The notes: generated by a model not told the origin, from the sequence alone. Shown: positions 1 to 13,170, counted from the stretch's first letter. The stretch is DNA of 64,000 nucleotides from Marasmius tenuissimus (GCA_029532415.1 JAQOTA010000054.1:930001-994000); one strand, 5' to 3'. A program made the numbers and translations.

Positions 1-420
1 AGAGGAATACCTACCAGAAAATGAGTTGCTTGGCAAGATTCAGAATCAGTGGTGTTCTTCACTCGGTGAGTACATTCTTCAATACCCTACTTGCAGCCTG
101 CTGGTTCCCCAGTCCAAGTTTACCAGTCGAATTATCGCTCTATCTAGGAATGTTTCCATCGGATGTTGCTCTAGATGAAAAATCTATTGCCACCCAACAG
201 CGCCGGCCCCGAACTGCTCCAACCCACTAAGAAGACGGTAGCGATCAGATTTCGAGCTCTTCAGGCTACGGAGGTTTGTCAGTCCAGGACGACGGTTCAG
301 ATGGGCGTTGTATCGAAAGGACCCTACTGAAAGCTTCGATATTGGTAAGCTCTCGTGCTGATACGGACAAGACATACACTCACACATAGACAACTCAGCT
401 TTTCACAACGATACGAGAGC
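1..420. repeat. Duplicated flank of the 608-residue-family gene
   Basis: No convincing coding region is seen. Bases about 30-90 closely resemble 5836-5905 (both read as a TTGRCAARATTCAGRATCAG-like block followed by a CTCGGTG-GTACAT block), which lies upstream of the minus-strand gene ending at 5253. The simplest reading is that the window opens in the 5' flank of a further copy of that gene lying to the left. This is inference from a short similarity. Confidence 0.35.
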
Positions 421-689
421 GTTTATAATTGTCTTCGTGAGTCGTGATCGCCGGGTAATCGGAAGGTAGTTGATATTGGAGTAGCTTGCGACGCTTTTGG
501 TCAGTGATATTATCGATCGAGCGGCGAGACCCTCGAGCTCAGGTTTTTGCCAGAGTCTGGATAAGCGGCGAAATCAAAACGCGACGCGTTCTGAGAACGT
601 GACCGCGAAGAGCGCTCATTACGTATGACGCCATCATGACTCCGTCGCCAGGCTCACTTGTCCCCCCACCACCACTTCGTTGACCGTCC

Positions 690-1703
690 TTAAGTGCCCG
701 ATATTCGACTCTGGCAACACAATAGACAGGGCTGGCAAGTAACGCCAAATGACTGCGGAACGTCAACATCATCCTTACTCACCGAAACTATGGAGCAGAT
801 TCTACTGTTGTCGGATCCTCTCGACGCTGGCGCCGTATCGCAAGCTTCACACCGCCAGCACGGCCTCGTCTACTCTCTCTATCTACACAGACCCCCATGT
901 ACTGCTAACTCGAAAAACTAGTACTTCCAACGGAGCCTCTAGCTAGCTCAGCCATTCGATGATTCGACAGCCTGTTCTTTATCTCTTGGAAGGTGTTTGA
1001 TTGGAAGGCAGAAGTCCAGGAAATCGTGAAGGCTAGGTCAATTGCGGGAAGGTACACTTATCGAGGAAACGGGGATATTAGTCGTGAAATGAGGCTTATC
1101 ACCTCATACCACCGTTCCCTGCTCAAGCTCGTTACCAACGCTCCACCGCTGAGACCCTCGGAGGATTTGTTGAAGGATGATAAGATGTCAGCGAAGTTGG
1201 AGTTGGGGCGGGTCGCGGTAGATTTTCTGAAGAAGCCAAACTCGAATTGCGTACCCATGATAATGTCTACACCACAACCAACTACACTTGGGGCAACAAT
1301 TTTGGTCCCTTCACCGAGGGTTGACTCTTCAATCTAAATAGAGAGTGAATAACGATGGGCCAGGATTGTGGAGGATTCGGATCCAGGAGGGGAGTTTGAT
1401 TTTGAGGTGGCATTCTATGAATGGTAGTTTGATTGGAGGTGAGTGTGTTTTTGTATGGGCGAGTTCCTGGGTCGGGAGGTTATATCCTTCTCCTTTCTCT
1501 AGTCGCGAAGGCGCTCGGATCGGGCTGAGTATCAAATCTGTTTATGGGGATTTAGTAGATACCCATTTCTTGAATGGTGAAGGGTACCCGATACATGTAG
1601 TATAGGGTACCTGGTTGACTATATTCTATGATATGTACAATCTTATTTGTATGTGATCTACCCTTCCTTACTTGAATTTCGCTGTCACTCAAGCTCCATC
1701 CTA
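690..1703 (+). pseudogene. F-box protein pseudogene (copy A)
   Basis: This is a decayed copy of the F-box gene at 7685-9744. The shared upstream block (ATTACGTATGACGCCATCATGAC, then CCACCACCACTTCGTTGACC) and the F-box core (ETMEQILLL-DPLDAGAVSQASH) are recognisable at about 596-870. The central low-complexity part is deleted, several frameshifts and stops break the frame, and remnants of the 3' exons (TIFHD-like sequence near 1615-1640) run to about 1700. F-box proteins normally present substrates to SCF ubiquitin ligases; this copy cannot encode one. It sits upstream of the intact minus-strand gene as in the other copies of the block, but without a membrane-protein gene between them. Confidence 0.75.
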
Positions 1704-2949
1704 AAACGTGCGGCAGAAATGTGCGGTAGGGTGAAGGAGTATGGTGGCTCTGTTGGAATATATTGCACATAGCAAAGGGAGAGTAGGGCCAACGACGCGT
1801 CATTCGGTGGGTTCATGAGAAGGAGAGGTCTATCTACGTCGTCCTTGCTTTGCCGCGAAGGAACGTTAGGTATCTACGCATACGATTCTGTGCGTCGGAG
1901 CCGTTTGTATGCGTCTGTAGCCACTCTGCTAGGTAGATAGGCTCAGTTGTATATGGCGGAGCTCCTCTTAGTCTCATCATACCCAGCGTTAAATCCAATC
2001 CCCGTTGCCTATTCCGCCTACAAATCTCGTTGATCGCTATTTGACAAACCGCCAGTACGAAGAAGGGAGGGGGGAAGGTGTGTCACGTCACCGAGATCAT
2101 CAATAAGGAAGGCTGAGCGCAGCGTTCCCAGCTAGAATTGTCCCAGAACTACACGAGTGATTCCTCCCTCACCGAGGGTCTGGGCCGAACTCTCCCCTCG
2201 TCAAATCGTAGATCGACATCGAAAGTGTGGTCCCTCGAGCGCAAGGAAGAACAGCGGCAGTACCCACAAGATAGATACAAGTACAATCCAATGCTCAGTA
2301 CCGGTTACAGTACACGAAAAGCCCCTACTCGAAAGATTCAAGAAACAGAAGGCCGCGCAACACTTTTCTGAGCGGCTCCCGAACTGAGCTTATCAGGGTC
2401 AGAGGGTTGTCATTAGTTCGGTGCGCTCTGTCTAGAGAAAGCACAGAGCGGAGGGCACGGTCTGTGCATTGTGGTACTATGAATGTGTCCGTGTCAGAAT
2501 ACACGGAGGGACATATTCATGTGGGGCTCATATCAGACTAACGAGTTCGATTCGATTTCGTTAATTGCACTGGGGAAGTACCGATGCGACAACCACCAGC
2601 ATAATTCAAACTCGAAGCTATAACAAAGCACTATCAGTCCCAGCCCTCATAAAAAAAGAGAAACCTCACAGGCATCTCTTCGAATCCACGCAATAATCTG
2701 TCCCCTTCCAAACGCACGTCGACGTTCATCGAATCTCCGCTATGGACTCATATCTCGCCCCATCAAGTCGCAAGATCAAGCCTGAAGTTATTGGTTGCTC
2801 ACGTTGTTAGCGGCTACACATTTCACTCTATCAAGCATACGTATGAGACTCCCCCCAAGGACTAGGTTTCAATCAATACCGCGGAGTCAAGTTACCTCAA
2901 ATAAGGCCGAGATAGATAGATAATGGACAACGTGTACGCTCTGAAGCAA
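1704..2949. other. Intergenic, nothing recognised
   Basis: Only short frames without domain features are present. In copies B and C of the block a membrane-protein gene sits at this relative position; no remnant of it could be recognised here. Confidence 0.5.
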
Positions 2950-5253
2950 CTACTCGTCCATCAAGGTCGCCTCAATACGGAGGTCAGCCATAAGATCACT
3001 ACAATCCTCCATGTCAATATCCATCGAGGAGCTTTCCCCAAATCGTTCTTGCGGGAATAAGGTTCCCTGTGAGGCAGTGGGATCGGTCTCAAAACACTCG
3101 TCTACCTCCATTCGTTCCAATTCTGGCTCATGCCTCGAGTCTACTGAAACTGAATATCAGAAATCTCGGCGTATTCCAACTCATGAAGATAAAGGAACCT
3201 TCATCATCTTCCATACAGTCCTCAATACGGTTGCCGTCCCGAGGAAAAATTTCGAGGATGGGATGCCCCATCAACCGAGCGAAATCGGTCGTCGTAGGAT
3301 CAAACCCTTGAGCCTCTTGCCACTGTTGTACCAAATCGTACACTTCGGCCTTCCAACTCACGTGGGAATTCGGGATGAAAGATTGGTGAAATGAAGGTAG
3401 ACCAAGCGCTATCTGCTGCGTTTCGGGTATCTTTGAGTCTCCATTTGGATCGTGTGACCAGTAGTATAGACTTTTAGCGGGTGCCCGAAGCCAGGCAGCT
3501 ACATCAGGCGTTGTGTCGGGTAGCTGTGGGGGTGCCACAATGAAGAGATAACACGGCGGATCGAACCGCGTGTCGACACACCGAGAGTGGTGGGATATGA
3601 GCTGAATGTCATTGATGTCCGCAATGAGGTTGAGGTCTATCCAATTGATGTCGATCAGGGCTAGAAGTCGAACGTGGTTAATGAGTGGAGCACACCGCGC
3701 ACTAGACCAGCCATCAAGTACGCACTATAGCCTTCCCATTCTTTCCTCGGAATGCCCAAGACGTTGAATACATGAGCAGCTTGGCTCAACCATGCATTGT
3801 TGCGACTTGTTCGGAATCCTTCGGCGCGAAAAGAGAACCATACCGCCCTGATCCAAAGATCCGATATCGTTAGCCTGGGCGAGCACCGGTAAGTCAGAGC
3901 CGCAGGCAACGTTGACGAGCAAGGTAGAGTCTACCGTATTCTTCCATCTCCCATGAGTCTCTGTTCTGGTTGCTCAAAGTGTCGGGGCTCGAACCACCGT
4001 AAGACGCGGAGACGGAAGTACCAGGAGATCCCAACGAATTTAGCTACAGGTTGTCGACAAGAAGATGACCATATATAATGATAGTAATTGTAGTCAGCGA
4101 TAGGTGCAGGGTCTGTCCGTGTATACTCATTGGAGAGTGCATCAAGAATGATCCAGCTCGGTGCGTTCTTCATCGTGAGGTCTGTCATCGTGAGATTATT
4201 GTACATGCTGAGAGGTACTGGTGAGAGTTCTGCGTGCGAATTGTCGTGAGACTGTGCCCCCGACAGGGAGAATATCCTTTTAAGACTGGGACCAGCAGGA
4301 CCAAGACAGATCTGTCCCGTTTGCGGTCGAATCCAGAGGTGGTCGCTGTCCTCGTACTCATCGGATATCATTGGATATAAAGTTTCGAATTTGGCAAGAT
4401 TTGAATACGCCTGTCGCAAATCCGTGTCAAGTTAGGAGCGACAACTTCAAAAACACGACGATGTGCAGCCTACTATTTGTCCTTGGAAACCAAGATAGCA
4501 TCTAATTTCGATAGAATTCTGTGCTCCTTCGATGACTTGCTTGGCTGGGATCAAGTCTGGAGAAGAAAAGGCAAGTGAGGATGCCGTTGAGTGATTACCA
4601 GAGGTACGCACCATCATGGAAAACGACCATGGGGATGTCGGAATCATTGAAACTACGCAATTGAGGAAACAGTGGGTCTCTAATCTGTGATGAGGTGCTG
4701 CTTGATGGCCTAAACAGGGATTAAAGCGTACTTGATCCGAGAGAATTTTAGAAGATCTGCTTTGAAGACCTACGTCAAGTTCAAGTCAAAATCGGCCGGC
4801 ATCTGGTGCAACACAGATGGTTGACTGAAAGTCACCTTCTTTGCGTCCCGTCCAGTGTATTTGATCGATAAAGAGGGCCGAGTTTCTTGAGTGCCGATGA
4901 CAACGCAGGCTAATTGAGTGACACGCTTTGCCTCAACGGTCCTGTCGCTGCCGCATATCATCTTGAGTGTTGTGTCCCATCGGTCTACTTTAGTCTCGGT
5001 AATTGTACCGATGAGCCTAAGATTTCCTGTCGATATTCGCTCGTACTAACAGTGGCACGGAACGTCAGAGTCCAGATCGGGATGGTATAAGGATTCGACG
5101 CACCTCGCGATAGATACTTTCCTTCCATTTCTCTCCAGAACGAAAGCGGTGTCGGGTTTGCGGCGGATGTGTACAGTAGTTGACCTGATTCCCGTAAACG
5201 ACACTGAAGGTTCCTCCCGAGCCTATGCTGAACGAGTTTGAGTTGTTGAACAT
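2950..5253 (-). CDS. Hypothetical agaric protein, nine exons, 608 aa
   Basis: Exons: complement(join(2950..3140, 3199..3660, 3726..3874, 3935..4410, 4474..4556, 4612..4679, 4732..4769, 4836..5045, 5104..5253)). All introns are GT-AG, 52-66 bases, and phases agree throughout, giving 608 residues ending in TAG. The N-terminus has a GGTFSVVYGNQVNY motif (residues 13-26). Next comes a segment resembling a degenerate protein-kinase N-lobe (TGRDAKK, then KDPLFPQL, MVVFHD), a LWIRPQTGQICLGP block, an RVLRWFEPRHF block, WLSQAAHVFNVLGIPRKEWEGY, SLYYWSHDPNGDS, and an acidic C-terminal tail. I associate this layout with a large uncharacterised family in Marasmius/Moniliophthora-type fungi; that comes from memory. 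Function is unknown, and a pseudokinase-like fold is only a guess. Copies B and C are broken, so this is the only intact member here. Confidence 0.8.
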
Positions 5254-7684
5254 GGAACGGAAGGTAATCGATGGTGGTGGTTACGGGTCAAGTGCTGTAC
5301 GAGCGCTCTTTCGATTGTCCCGTCTTGGTAGTTCAGTTCCATGCTGTAATCATAAGTTGCCTATGGAAACCACAACGGTCAAATGATTGATGAATCCCAA
5401 AAATAACACCTATGCTGTTGACAAGAACCACGGTCGCAGCCTGCGCGTTTTGAAGTGGGCTCAACGAGGCTTCAGCATGTTTTGAATCTGAGATCCGAAC
5501 GCTAGACTCGACGAGGGAAGGCAAGTGTGCATGGGGACCACGTGTTGTGGATTGATGTCTTCCTCGGCGAACGCCGTGTTGGGCTATGCCGCCACTTCAG
5601 CCGAATCTTCCATTGGATCCTTTCTTCCTTCCCGCCATGAGCGACCGAGCCTCAATATCAATCGCTAGGCTGCACTGTGATTTGGGCATGTATTCCGTAA
5701 AACACAAATTACAACTCGTTGAATCCTCTGAAGCAGCGGAAGTTCGAGTTCCCGACTATAGAGCTGCCGTTGTATGACTTGGTATCTCAAGAGGAGTAGG
5801 GAAACTGCAACTTGGAAGTCGTGATTAGGAAACTGCTTGCTACAATTTGGGTAGCTTGACAAAATTCAGGATCAGCGATGTTGGTTTACCACTCGGTGCG
5901 TACATCGATATACTTGCCTTTCGCTTGCCCTGTAGTTTCCGGTCGGTATTTGGTTGTTTTGAGGTTATAACGTACTGATTTTACCGTTGTAGAAGCGTTT
6001 CATTCGTGCTGCCATCGGATGTCGGAGTCCTGGTTGAACTTTCACCATGATACTGGGGCTGGCATGTCTTCCAATTGGAGATTCAACTTGAGTGCTCATT
6101 CTCTACCCGTAGGTACTCTCTAGGTAAACCTCGAATTATTGTTTGTACTCGAATCTTTGGTTCTGATGATTAGCTCCGGTTTCGTCGACGCGAGAAAACC
6201 TGAGTGTCATATACTCCCTGACTCTCCATCGAGCGACCACACTACCTCGGTTAGTCAAGCAACCTCTTCTCCTCTTCCATCTCTGCGGCTCCAACTTGAG
6301 CTACATTACAAACACAAATCAAGGCTCCCAGCTTGTGTTGAGGTACACGCAGGCCCGTCGTAGCTACGGTCACCTAAGCCAAAATGAGGTACGTGCGACA
6401 CTTTTCTCTCCCGAAGTTATCACTCAAACGTCTTCGTTCTCACTCCCTTTATGCCACTCACACTTACAAGACCATCCGAATTGACCCTTGTTTCGCCCCT
6501 CGGAGTCTCTCGAGCACATAATATCAAGTCAAAGCAAGCATGAGTACGAGTCTCGATTAGACGAATACAAGTGCAATTCGTTTGATCTTCATCCCCATCG
6601 TGTAGATTGAACCGAGTACAACGTTAGCTTGGGTAGAGTATTGCTACGAGCTAGACCCAAAGGTACGGAACGGTGTACCATTCATTATGGTCGCCTAAAG
6701 TTCACCCACTAACATCGAATCCAGAATCCTTGTTAGCGTCCTAGGGGAGGTCAAAAATGTCCCACCGGCCGCACAAGTTACATTCCTTCAATGCGACTTG
6801 GGCAGATAACCGACGCTGACAAAACCATGCAGATGTAGCGCTACTACAGGGTCCCGATCTTGTGCGTTAGGGAGTTCCATCTGCCGAGGAGATTAACGTG
6901 AGAGTTTATTCGTTGAGGGAGGGTACTTATGCACATAACCCTGTCGAGAAGGAAGAAAATATATTTCATATTTATTCGGGGAAATAACGCGGCCGAGAAC
7001 AAACGCTGATAGAGCTTGGAGGCCTGGGATCCTTGTCGGTCTTCAGAGCACGAGGTTTTTCCAGGTGAGTTTCAGTCATCCATTTTTTCGGGGTATGAAG
7101 AAGATAAGGTGACCCTGCGTCGCCCCAAGCCCTTTCTTTTTCGTTTGTCACTGCCAGCTTCAGATTCTAACCAAGGTCTCCATGAAGGGCGCGGAAGATC
7201 TCATTGGATTTAAGCTTCTCAATCAAAAATCTCTCCGGGTAAGCCGTCCCCGTTGTTTTCTCCTCCTAGATCTTTCATTACTGATACACATGCTCACCAA
7301 ACTGCGGCTGCCTCTGTAGTCTTCTGCATTGTTCAAGGCGTTGATCATAAGAGTTTTCCCTTGCATGAGGGTGAGGGTATTGTGGGGTTTCCTCTACGGT
7401 AAGGTTATTCTTTTTTAGCGATCTCTAGTTTCGTCCGATCGGGTCTACCATTATGGCTTGGAGGATCAGCCGGGAGCCCCCCCTCTCTTGATTGAGATTC
7501 TGTTCTACTTACTCTCATTCGGTCCGGGTTTGGTCAAACGCGATGCGACGCGTCAAGAGAACGTGATCGTGATGGGCTTACTCATTACGTATGACGCCAT
7601 CATGACTGACTAACCCAGTCGGCTGCACGCCGCCAGGCTCACTTTCCTCCCACCACCACTTCGTTGACCTCCCTCAACAGCCCA
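5254..7684. other. Long intergenic region between copies A and B
   Basis: No supported gene. At 5333-5524 a minus-strand segment (AQAATVVLVNSIGVIFGI) is similar to 58141-58368 in copy C, so this upstream block belongs to the duplicated unit and may be an exon of an unidentified ectodomain or only conserved flank. Around 7010-7300 there are exon-like stretches with GTGAGT and CAG sites but no recognisable protein. Bases 7545-7684 match 575-705 upstream of the dead F-box copy and probably hold the F-box promoter. Confidence 0.4.
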
Positions 7685-9744
7685 ATGTCCGACTCTTATA
7701 ATACAACGGACAGGGCCGGCAAACAGCGCCGTATGGATCCCAGAACGTCGATAACATCCTTACCCCCCGAAACTATGGAACAAATTCTGTTGCTATTGGA
7801 CCCTCTCGACGTTGGAGCCGTATCGCAAGCTTCGCACTACTTTTACGATCTCATTTACTCCTCCTGCCCGCGCAGACCTCCATGTTCCGTTAATCCGATA
7901 AACCAGTACCTCTGGAGAAACCTCTACCTAACTCAATCGTTCGACAACCCGACAACCTGTTATACATCGCTTGGCAGGCGTATGGTCGACTCGGAAGAAG
8001 GGGAGGAGTTCGATTGGAAGACAGAGTTGCAGGAGATTATGAGGGCGAGGACGATCGTGGAGAGTTACACTCGTCGAGCGAACGGGGATATTAGTCATTC
8101 ACCGAAATCTATTACCTCAGACGACCGTTCCCGTAGTCTGCGCACGCTACTCAAGCTCGTTACGAATGTTCCACCGTTGCGATCTTCGCAGGATTTATTG
8201 AAGGACGACAAGATATCGGCGAATTTGATGTGGGTTGCGGCAGAGTGTAGGAGGGGAGCTTTTTTGGATCCGATCTCAGTCACCAACGACGACGACGACG
8301 ATATCGGGGAAGACACCAGCACCAGTCGACAACAACGAAATATGCTTGGTTCCGTCTTTGGTGAATCGCCGATGCAGGTCGACGACGATGACGACAATGC
8401 CACACCCACACCCACACCCACACCCACACCTGCTCCCGAAACGATCGATTCCTTCTCAGAAACAGAACTCCAACTCCGTGCTAGACTTCACACCCATCTC
8501 GGCCTCACACCTTATGACTGGACCGAAGAAGCTATACTCGAATCTCGCGCATACGTCTACACCATGGCCCACTACACCTGGGGCAACGATTTCGGTCCCT
8601 TCACCGAGGGGTGGGTCCTCAATTCGAAGCGAGAGTGGATAACCGGTGTACGCGTCAATTGGGTTCACGTACATCATATACATCGGCTGGTTTCGATCAA
8701 GATTTTGGACTCAATACCTGACGAACAGTTGGAGAGGTTCAAAGAGTTGGACGTTTTTATCTATCAGTTGAGTTTTCCATATACGCAGATTATCCTCAGT
8801 GAGGAGGCAGCGGAACGGGAGGCGATCGTGAGGGAAAAGTCAAGGAAAGAGAAGGGGAAAGGGAAGGAGAAAGAGAACAATTTGAGCTGGCTCGAACGTA
8901 ACGAAGAGAATGAAAAGGACAAGGAGAAGGAAGACTTTACCAAGGACGATTGGGCGGGTGTTACGGGCAATTGGAAGATATCCTTCTGTTTTTGCGATCA
9001 CGGTCGTTTGATACGTGAGTAATCCCTATTTCTTTCTCGTTACTTTTGACTGACCGCGTTTCCCAGGCTTCAACAAAGCCCTCCGCAAACTCCAAAAGGG
9101 TTCCTCCGAGTCCTCCTCCACGTCCACAACCTCCGTCTCAGACTACCCACCCGAAGCCTCCATGCTCTCCGTAGCCGAAGTCCTCCGAACCATGTCCGCC
9201 TCCCTACACATAACCCACATTGTCCAAACTGCCCAATTCCCCGCATACCCCATTCTCTATTTCGGCGGTGAAGCCGTTTTTGGTGGGGGAGTGAACAACG
9301 TGATGACTGGGTGGGTTAGAGTCATTGATGATTCGGGGGTGGAGGACATGCGGCGGGGAAAGGAGGATTTAGTGGTGAGGTGGCATTTCGTGAGCGGGGA
9401 GACTGGGAATCCTATTTGGAGGTGAGTTTTTTTTGCTCAGTAGGTAAGTGGACGGATGACTGATTCTATTGTACGTAGTGGCGAGGGTGTTCAGGTTGGG
9501 GGGATTAGATCTGCGTATGGGATTTTGGTGAGTTCCTCCGTTTTTTTGAATGCGCGGTGGTGGAGTGTCTGATGGGTGTGTTACTGTTAGGGTGCGTGGA
9601 CGACTATATTCCATGATGAGGAAGATCCTGTTGGTATGTGATATACCTTTTCCTTGTTTGAGTTACGCCCGTCGCTCAACTACCATTTTAGGACCGTTTT
9701 GGTTGAGAAAAGAGTATGACATCGAGGCGGAGGAGGATCTTTGA
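7685..9744 (+). CDS. F-box domain protein, five exons, 609 aa
   Basis: Exons: join(7685..9014, 9067..9421, 9479..9527, 9591..9633, 9692..9744). The four GT-AG introns (52-63 bases) keep phase and end in TGA. An F-box-like motif spans residues 25-60 (SLPPETMEQILLLLDPLDVG and following hydrophobics), expected to bind Skp1 and recruit targets to an SCF ubiquitin ligase. The middle is low complexity: an Asp run (8286-8301), a Thr-Pro run from ACACCC repeats (8402-8430) and a Lys/Glu-rich stretch near 8820-8940. The C-terminal third (FGGEAVFGGGVN, VSGETGNPIW, GPFWLRKEYD) is conserved in the two degenerate copies. The first ATG in frame is 7685; a second at 7733 is possible. This is the only intact copy of three. 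Confidence 0.82.
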
Positions 9745-10280
9745 GTCAATCATTCATACGAAGGGTATACCTTTAGAGAAGAGGGCCAGCGACTCGTCGT
9801 TAGGTGGATCTATAAAGAGGTATTGGCATCCAATGCCAGGGAGCTTCAATATATGTGCGGTTCTGTGCACGGAATCCGTCGTGCATCATGGCAATGGCAT
9901 ATATTCCGGGAGTTGACTGTAGTCTAAGCCATACGCTTTGCTCGAGATACGAGCGCGTCGTTACAAATAGAAGCGAGATTGATACGCTTCTCTCACAAAG
10001 CTCCCAGCCTACTTAAACTTATTGACAAGGTATCGACGAAGTATGATCTGACCAGAATCTATATTATCCTCCTCACGACCGTATCTTCCTAGACCTGTTC
10101 ATTGGATTGAACCAGTTCCGCCGTGATTATCGGTAGATAGTTTGCAATGGCCAATTCGGATCTGATCGCAGCCATGGGAGGCTTGTTCAAGGATACTTAT
10201 ATACAGCCTGTCGAAGTAAAACAGTAAGGACATCTCTCGCCTGCCTCAGATTGCTCAGCGTCAACCCCAGCGCGGCAAAT
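9745..10280. promoter_or_regulatory. Intergenic region with TATA box for membrane gene B
   Basis: This spacer is homologous to 54576-55130 in copy C. A shared GGCTTGTTCAAG-ATACTTATATACA block has its TATA sequence at about 10198-10204, some 77 bases before the ATG at 10281. Conservation between the copies supports a core promoter here. Confidence 0.55.
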
Positions 10281-11574
10281 ATGTTCCTTCCTGGACTAAC
10301 CTTGTAAGTTCGTTCTACTGAGTACGAACCAATGAGATTTACCTTCCACTACCTTCACAGAAGAATCTCGTTGACTTGGTGCCTTGTTTTTTTGAAAGCG
10401 AGAGGTTTCGACATTCTTAGCATTGATCCCATTTCTTCCGAGATGCTGCCTCTAGCTGGATCGAAGGCTAACGTATCGTGGAGCAGAGACCCTTCCAAAA
10501 ACCCGCCATCATTCTCGTTCGTATGGGTGAACCACACAGGCAGACCCACAGGGAACACTGGTGTCAATGTGGGCGTAACCAATTCGACTACGGCGGGTAG
10601 TAAGGAGGTCCCTTATCCTTCTCCGGGGTGTGCTGGTTTTCTTGTTGCAAGTAGATCGAGGATCCTCTAACCTTCTTTATGCAGGCGGTACAAGCTAAGC
10701 ATCTTCGAGGCACTTAACGTGGTCAGTTAGTGAGTGGCTACTAGACTTTTTAATCCCCATCAACCGTGTAGGCACTGAGTACTGAGTGTGGTACAGTTTA
10801 GATGACCCTCTATTCACCAACAAGCAGGAAACCATAGTGCTGGCACCGGATGGTAGCGCGTTGCTCTCGTCTGAGCTCTCTACCCCACCCAGCTCTGTAA
10901 GTTCTACAAGCGGTGAGGATTCAAATACGGCGCTTCCGTCAAGCACGCCGCCTGAAAGGTGAGGGAATTCTTCTTTTGTTCCCCCTCCCCGCAAAACTCC
11001 GTGTCTCAAAGCCGATTGATGTTTTCATCTTCCGCGTGATCGGCTTTTCAGTGCCTCACAGACTCGAAGTTCTATGTCGGTCCCAATAGTCGTCGGTACT
11101 ATCGGCGGTTCTCTCATGCTTGGATTGATGGCCTTTATTATCCGATACTATTTTCGAAAACGACGTTCCACGGCAGGGCGGCAAACATCCTCCTTGGATA
11201 TCGATCCGTTCCTAACGCAACTGTCAGAGAAGAATGTCGTGTCATCGAAGTCTGATGGCATAGCTGCACAACGTCCCCAGCAACCCGAACCTGATACTGT
11301 GGCTCAACAAGGTCCTGATACAACCAAACCCGAGTCGCCACCGTCGATCGATCCCCCAGAAAATGCATCAGCCACTCGTACTCCCACAGTAGCACAAAAT
11401 ACTGTGGAGGGTCTGGTAAATGTCGCCCCATCTTCTAGGAGAGAGATGCAAGTGCTTACGACGGATGAGTTGGCTGTGGAGTTGAATCAGAGGTTACAGG
11501 AGGAGGGGCGGTGGGACGTCGATGAGTCGTTGCCAGGATATCCCGAGAGCAATCATGGGAGATCTCGCTCGTAG
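10281..11574 (+). CDS. Single-pass membrane protein, beta-type ectodomain (copy B), 339 aa
   Basis: Exons: join(10281..10303, 10361..10627, 10685..10729, 10797..10958, 11052..11574); all introns GT-AG and in phase. Residues 1 to about 28 form a signal-peptide-like segment. The ectodomain (about 29-165) contains KANVSWSRDPS and FSFVWVN, typical of short extracellular beta-sandwich modules in agaric membrane proteins, and ends in a Ser/Thr-rich stalk. One transmembrane helix (about 176-198, IVVGTIGGSLMLGLMAFII) is followed by a basic RKRRS stop-transfer and a cytosolic tail ending in ELNQRLQEEGRWDVDESLPG. The last intron is longer than in its paralogs (93 bases) because the ancestral acceptor TAG has become TGA and the next AG is used. 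Function unknown; a surface sensor or adhesin role is a guess. Confidence 0.78.
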
Positions 11575-11923
11575 TATAGGCTCTTGTTTATAGAATTATG
11601 CACTTCACGGGCGCCAATTAGAGGATTCAAATATTTCTCTGCGGACTTCTGAAGACGGACAATGAAGTAGCAGTGGACCGCTAGGATCGAGAGATTCATT
11701 CGAACACAAAAATGAAGACCTACTATACACTGAGGTGCCGTGCTGGTATTCATATGACTTGGTAATTCTTCCGCGATCGCTTCATGTGAGAATCAGTCTG
11801 ACGGCGATAACTTCGGTACTAGGCACAGGTTGTGGGCTCAGTTTGAACAGACTCGAACCCCAGCCTCGCATCGAGTGTTAATCAAAACTATTCAACAGGT
11901 ATAGGCGAACATTTATGGAGCTT

Positions 11924-12800
11924 CTACTCGTCCATCAAGCTCCCCTCGACACGGAGGTTAGCCATAGATTTGCCGCAACTCCCCATAACAACATCCATTG
12001 GGGTGCTCTCCTCAGATTGCCCTTGCAATAACGTGGCATCTTGTGAGCTGGGATCGGTCTCAAAACACTCGTCGACCTCCATTCGTTCTGACTCAGGCTC
12101 ATGCTTCGAGTCTACCAGCATTGAGATTGGAGAAACAGCCTTCGGTCGAGTATTGTCACTTGGAAGAGAGGAACGGATGGTTCACCCTCACGATTGTCCT
12201 GTGACCATTTCTCAGAATGATTGCCATCCTGGAGAAGGATTTTGAGGATCGGATACCCCATCGACTGAGCGAAATCCGTTGCCATAGGATCGAAGCCCTT
12301 GGTCTCTTGCCACTACCCTACGAAGTTGTGGACTTCGGCCTTCCAGTGGACGGTCACGTATGGCGTAGAGTCGGCGGTAGGCAAAAGGAGTAGACCGAGG
12401 CTATACGTTGCGCTTCGGGCATCCTTGAGATTTCATTCGGATCGAGTGACCAGTAGTACAGGCTTTTTACTAATACGAGGCATCCAACCCCAAGCAGCCA
12501 CGTCGGGAATCGTGCCCCATATCTGTGGTGCCAGTAGGACAAAAGGATAACACTCGGGTAGACCGAATCGTGTTTCAACACACCGACGACAGTCGAACGA
12601 GTCTGAGCGTGGTAGAAAACCCGATCGAGGTTAAGGTAGATGAAATCGCTCGTGAATAACGCTAGAAGTTGAACGTGACCAATGAATGAAACAGACTGCC
12701 ACTGGTCCAGCAATTGAGCATGCACTATAGCCCTTTCATTCGTCTTTCGAAATGTCCAAATGTGAAAGCGTTGCAAACATTGTAGTGTCACTCGAGCGTC
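11924..12800 (-). pseudogene. 608-residue family, truncated pseudogene (copy B)
   Basis: The 3' half of the 2950-5253 family is present. The last exon (DSKHEPESERMEVDECFETD, stop at 11924-11926) is intact. The upstream exon retains KSLYYWSLDPNE but is frameshifted, and everything 5' of the EWEGY region is missing. It converges on membrane gene B as in copy C. Confidence 0.75.
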
Positions 12801-13170
12801 GAACCTTTCTTGAACTTCCGGTGCGTGGGATTCCTTGTAATGTCTAAAAATAGGGATAGCTAACCTCCCTCAATCGGACTTCATAATCCACCGCATCTCG
12901 TTGTACCCGCGTGGGTTGCCCCTCTCTCATGCACAGACTCAGTTGTCTTTCTTGATTTGTCTAGAGCGACGGTAGCACAGCGTTAAGTTTTGTGAGATCA
13001 TTACAGCGGGAACTCAGTTGGAGAATCACGGACCGCGAATATGATCATATCAGATATATCCTCCCCGGGCGGCGGCGCTTGGCCTTTAAATTAAGGCTAT
13101 CACTTTGATCTTGATCCCAGCCCGGATTCTTCTGACGTCCCTTCGACTCCTTTCTCTGCCTCCCATCATC
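12801..13170. promoter_or_regulatory. Upstream region of the third membrane gene
   Basis: Noncoding spacer. A TTTAAATTA sequence at about 13085-13093 lies some 80 bases before the ATG at 13171 and is a plausible TATA-like element, followed by a pyrimidine-rich stretch. Confidence 0.35.

Noticed and set aside
7010..7440. Exon-like segments with plausible splice sites upstream of the F-box gene.
   Set aside because: No continuous protein with recognisable features, and no counterpart in the other copies of the block.
8095..8427. Antisense frame with Val/Gly and Ser runs opposite the F-box gene.
   Set aside because: It is produced by the ACACCC and GAC microsatellites of the sense exon.
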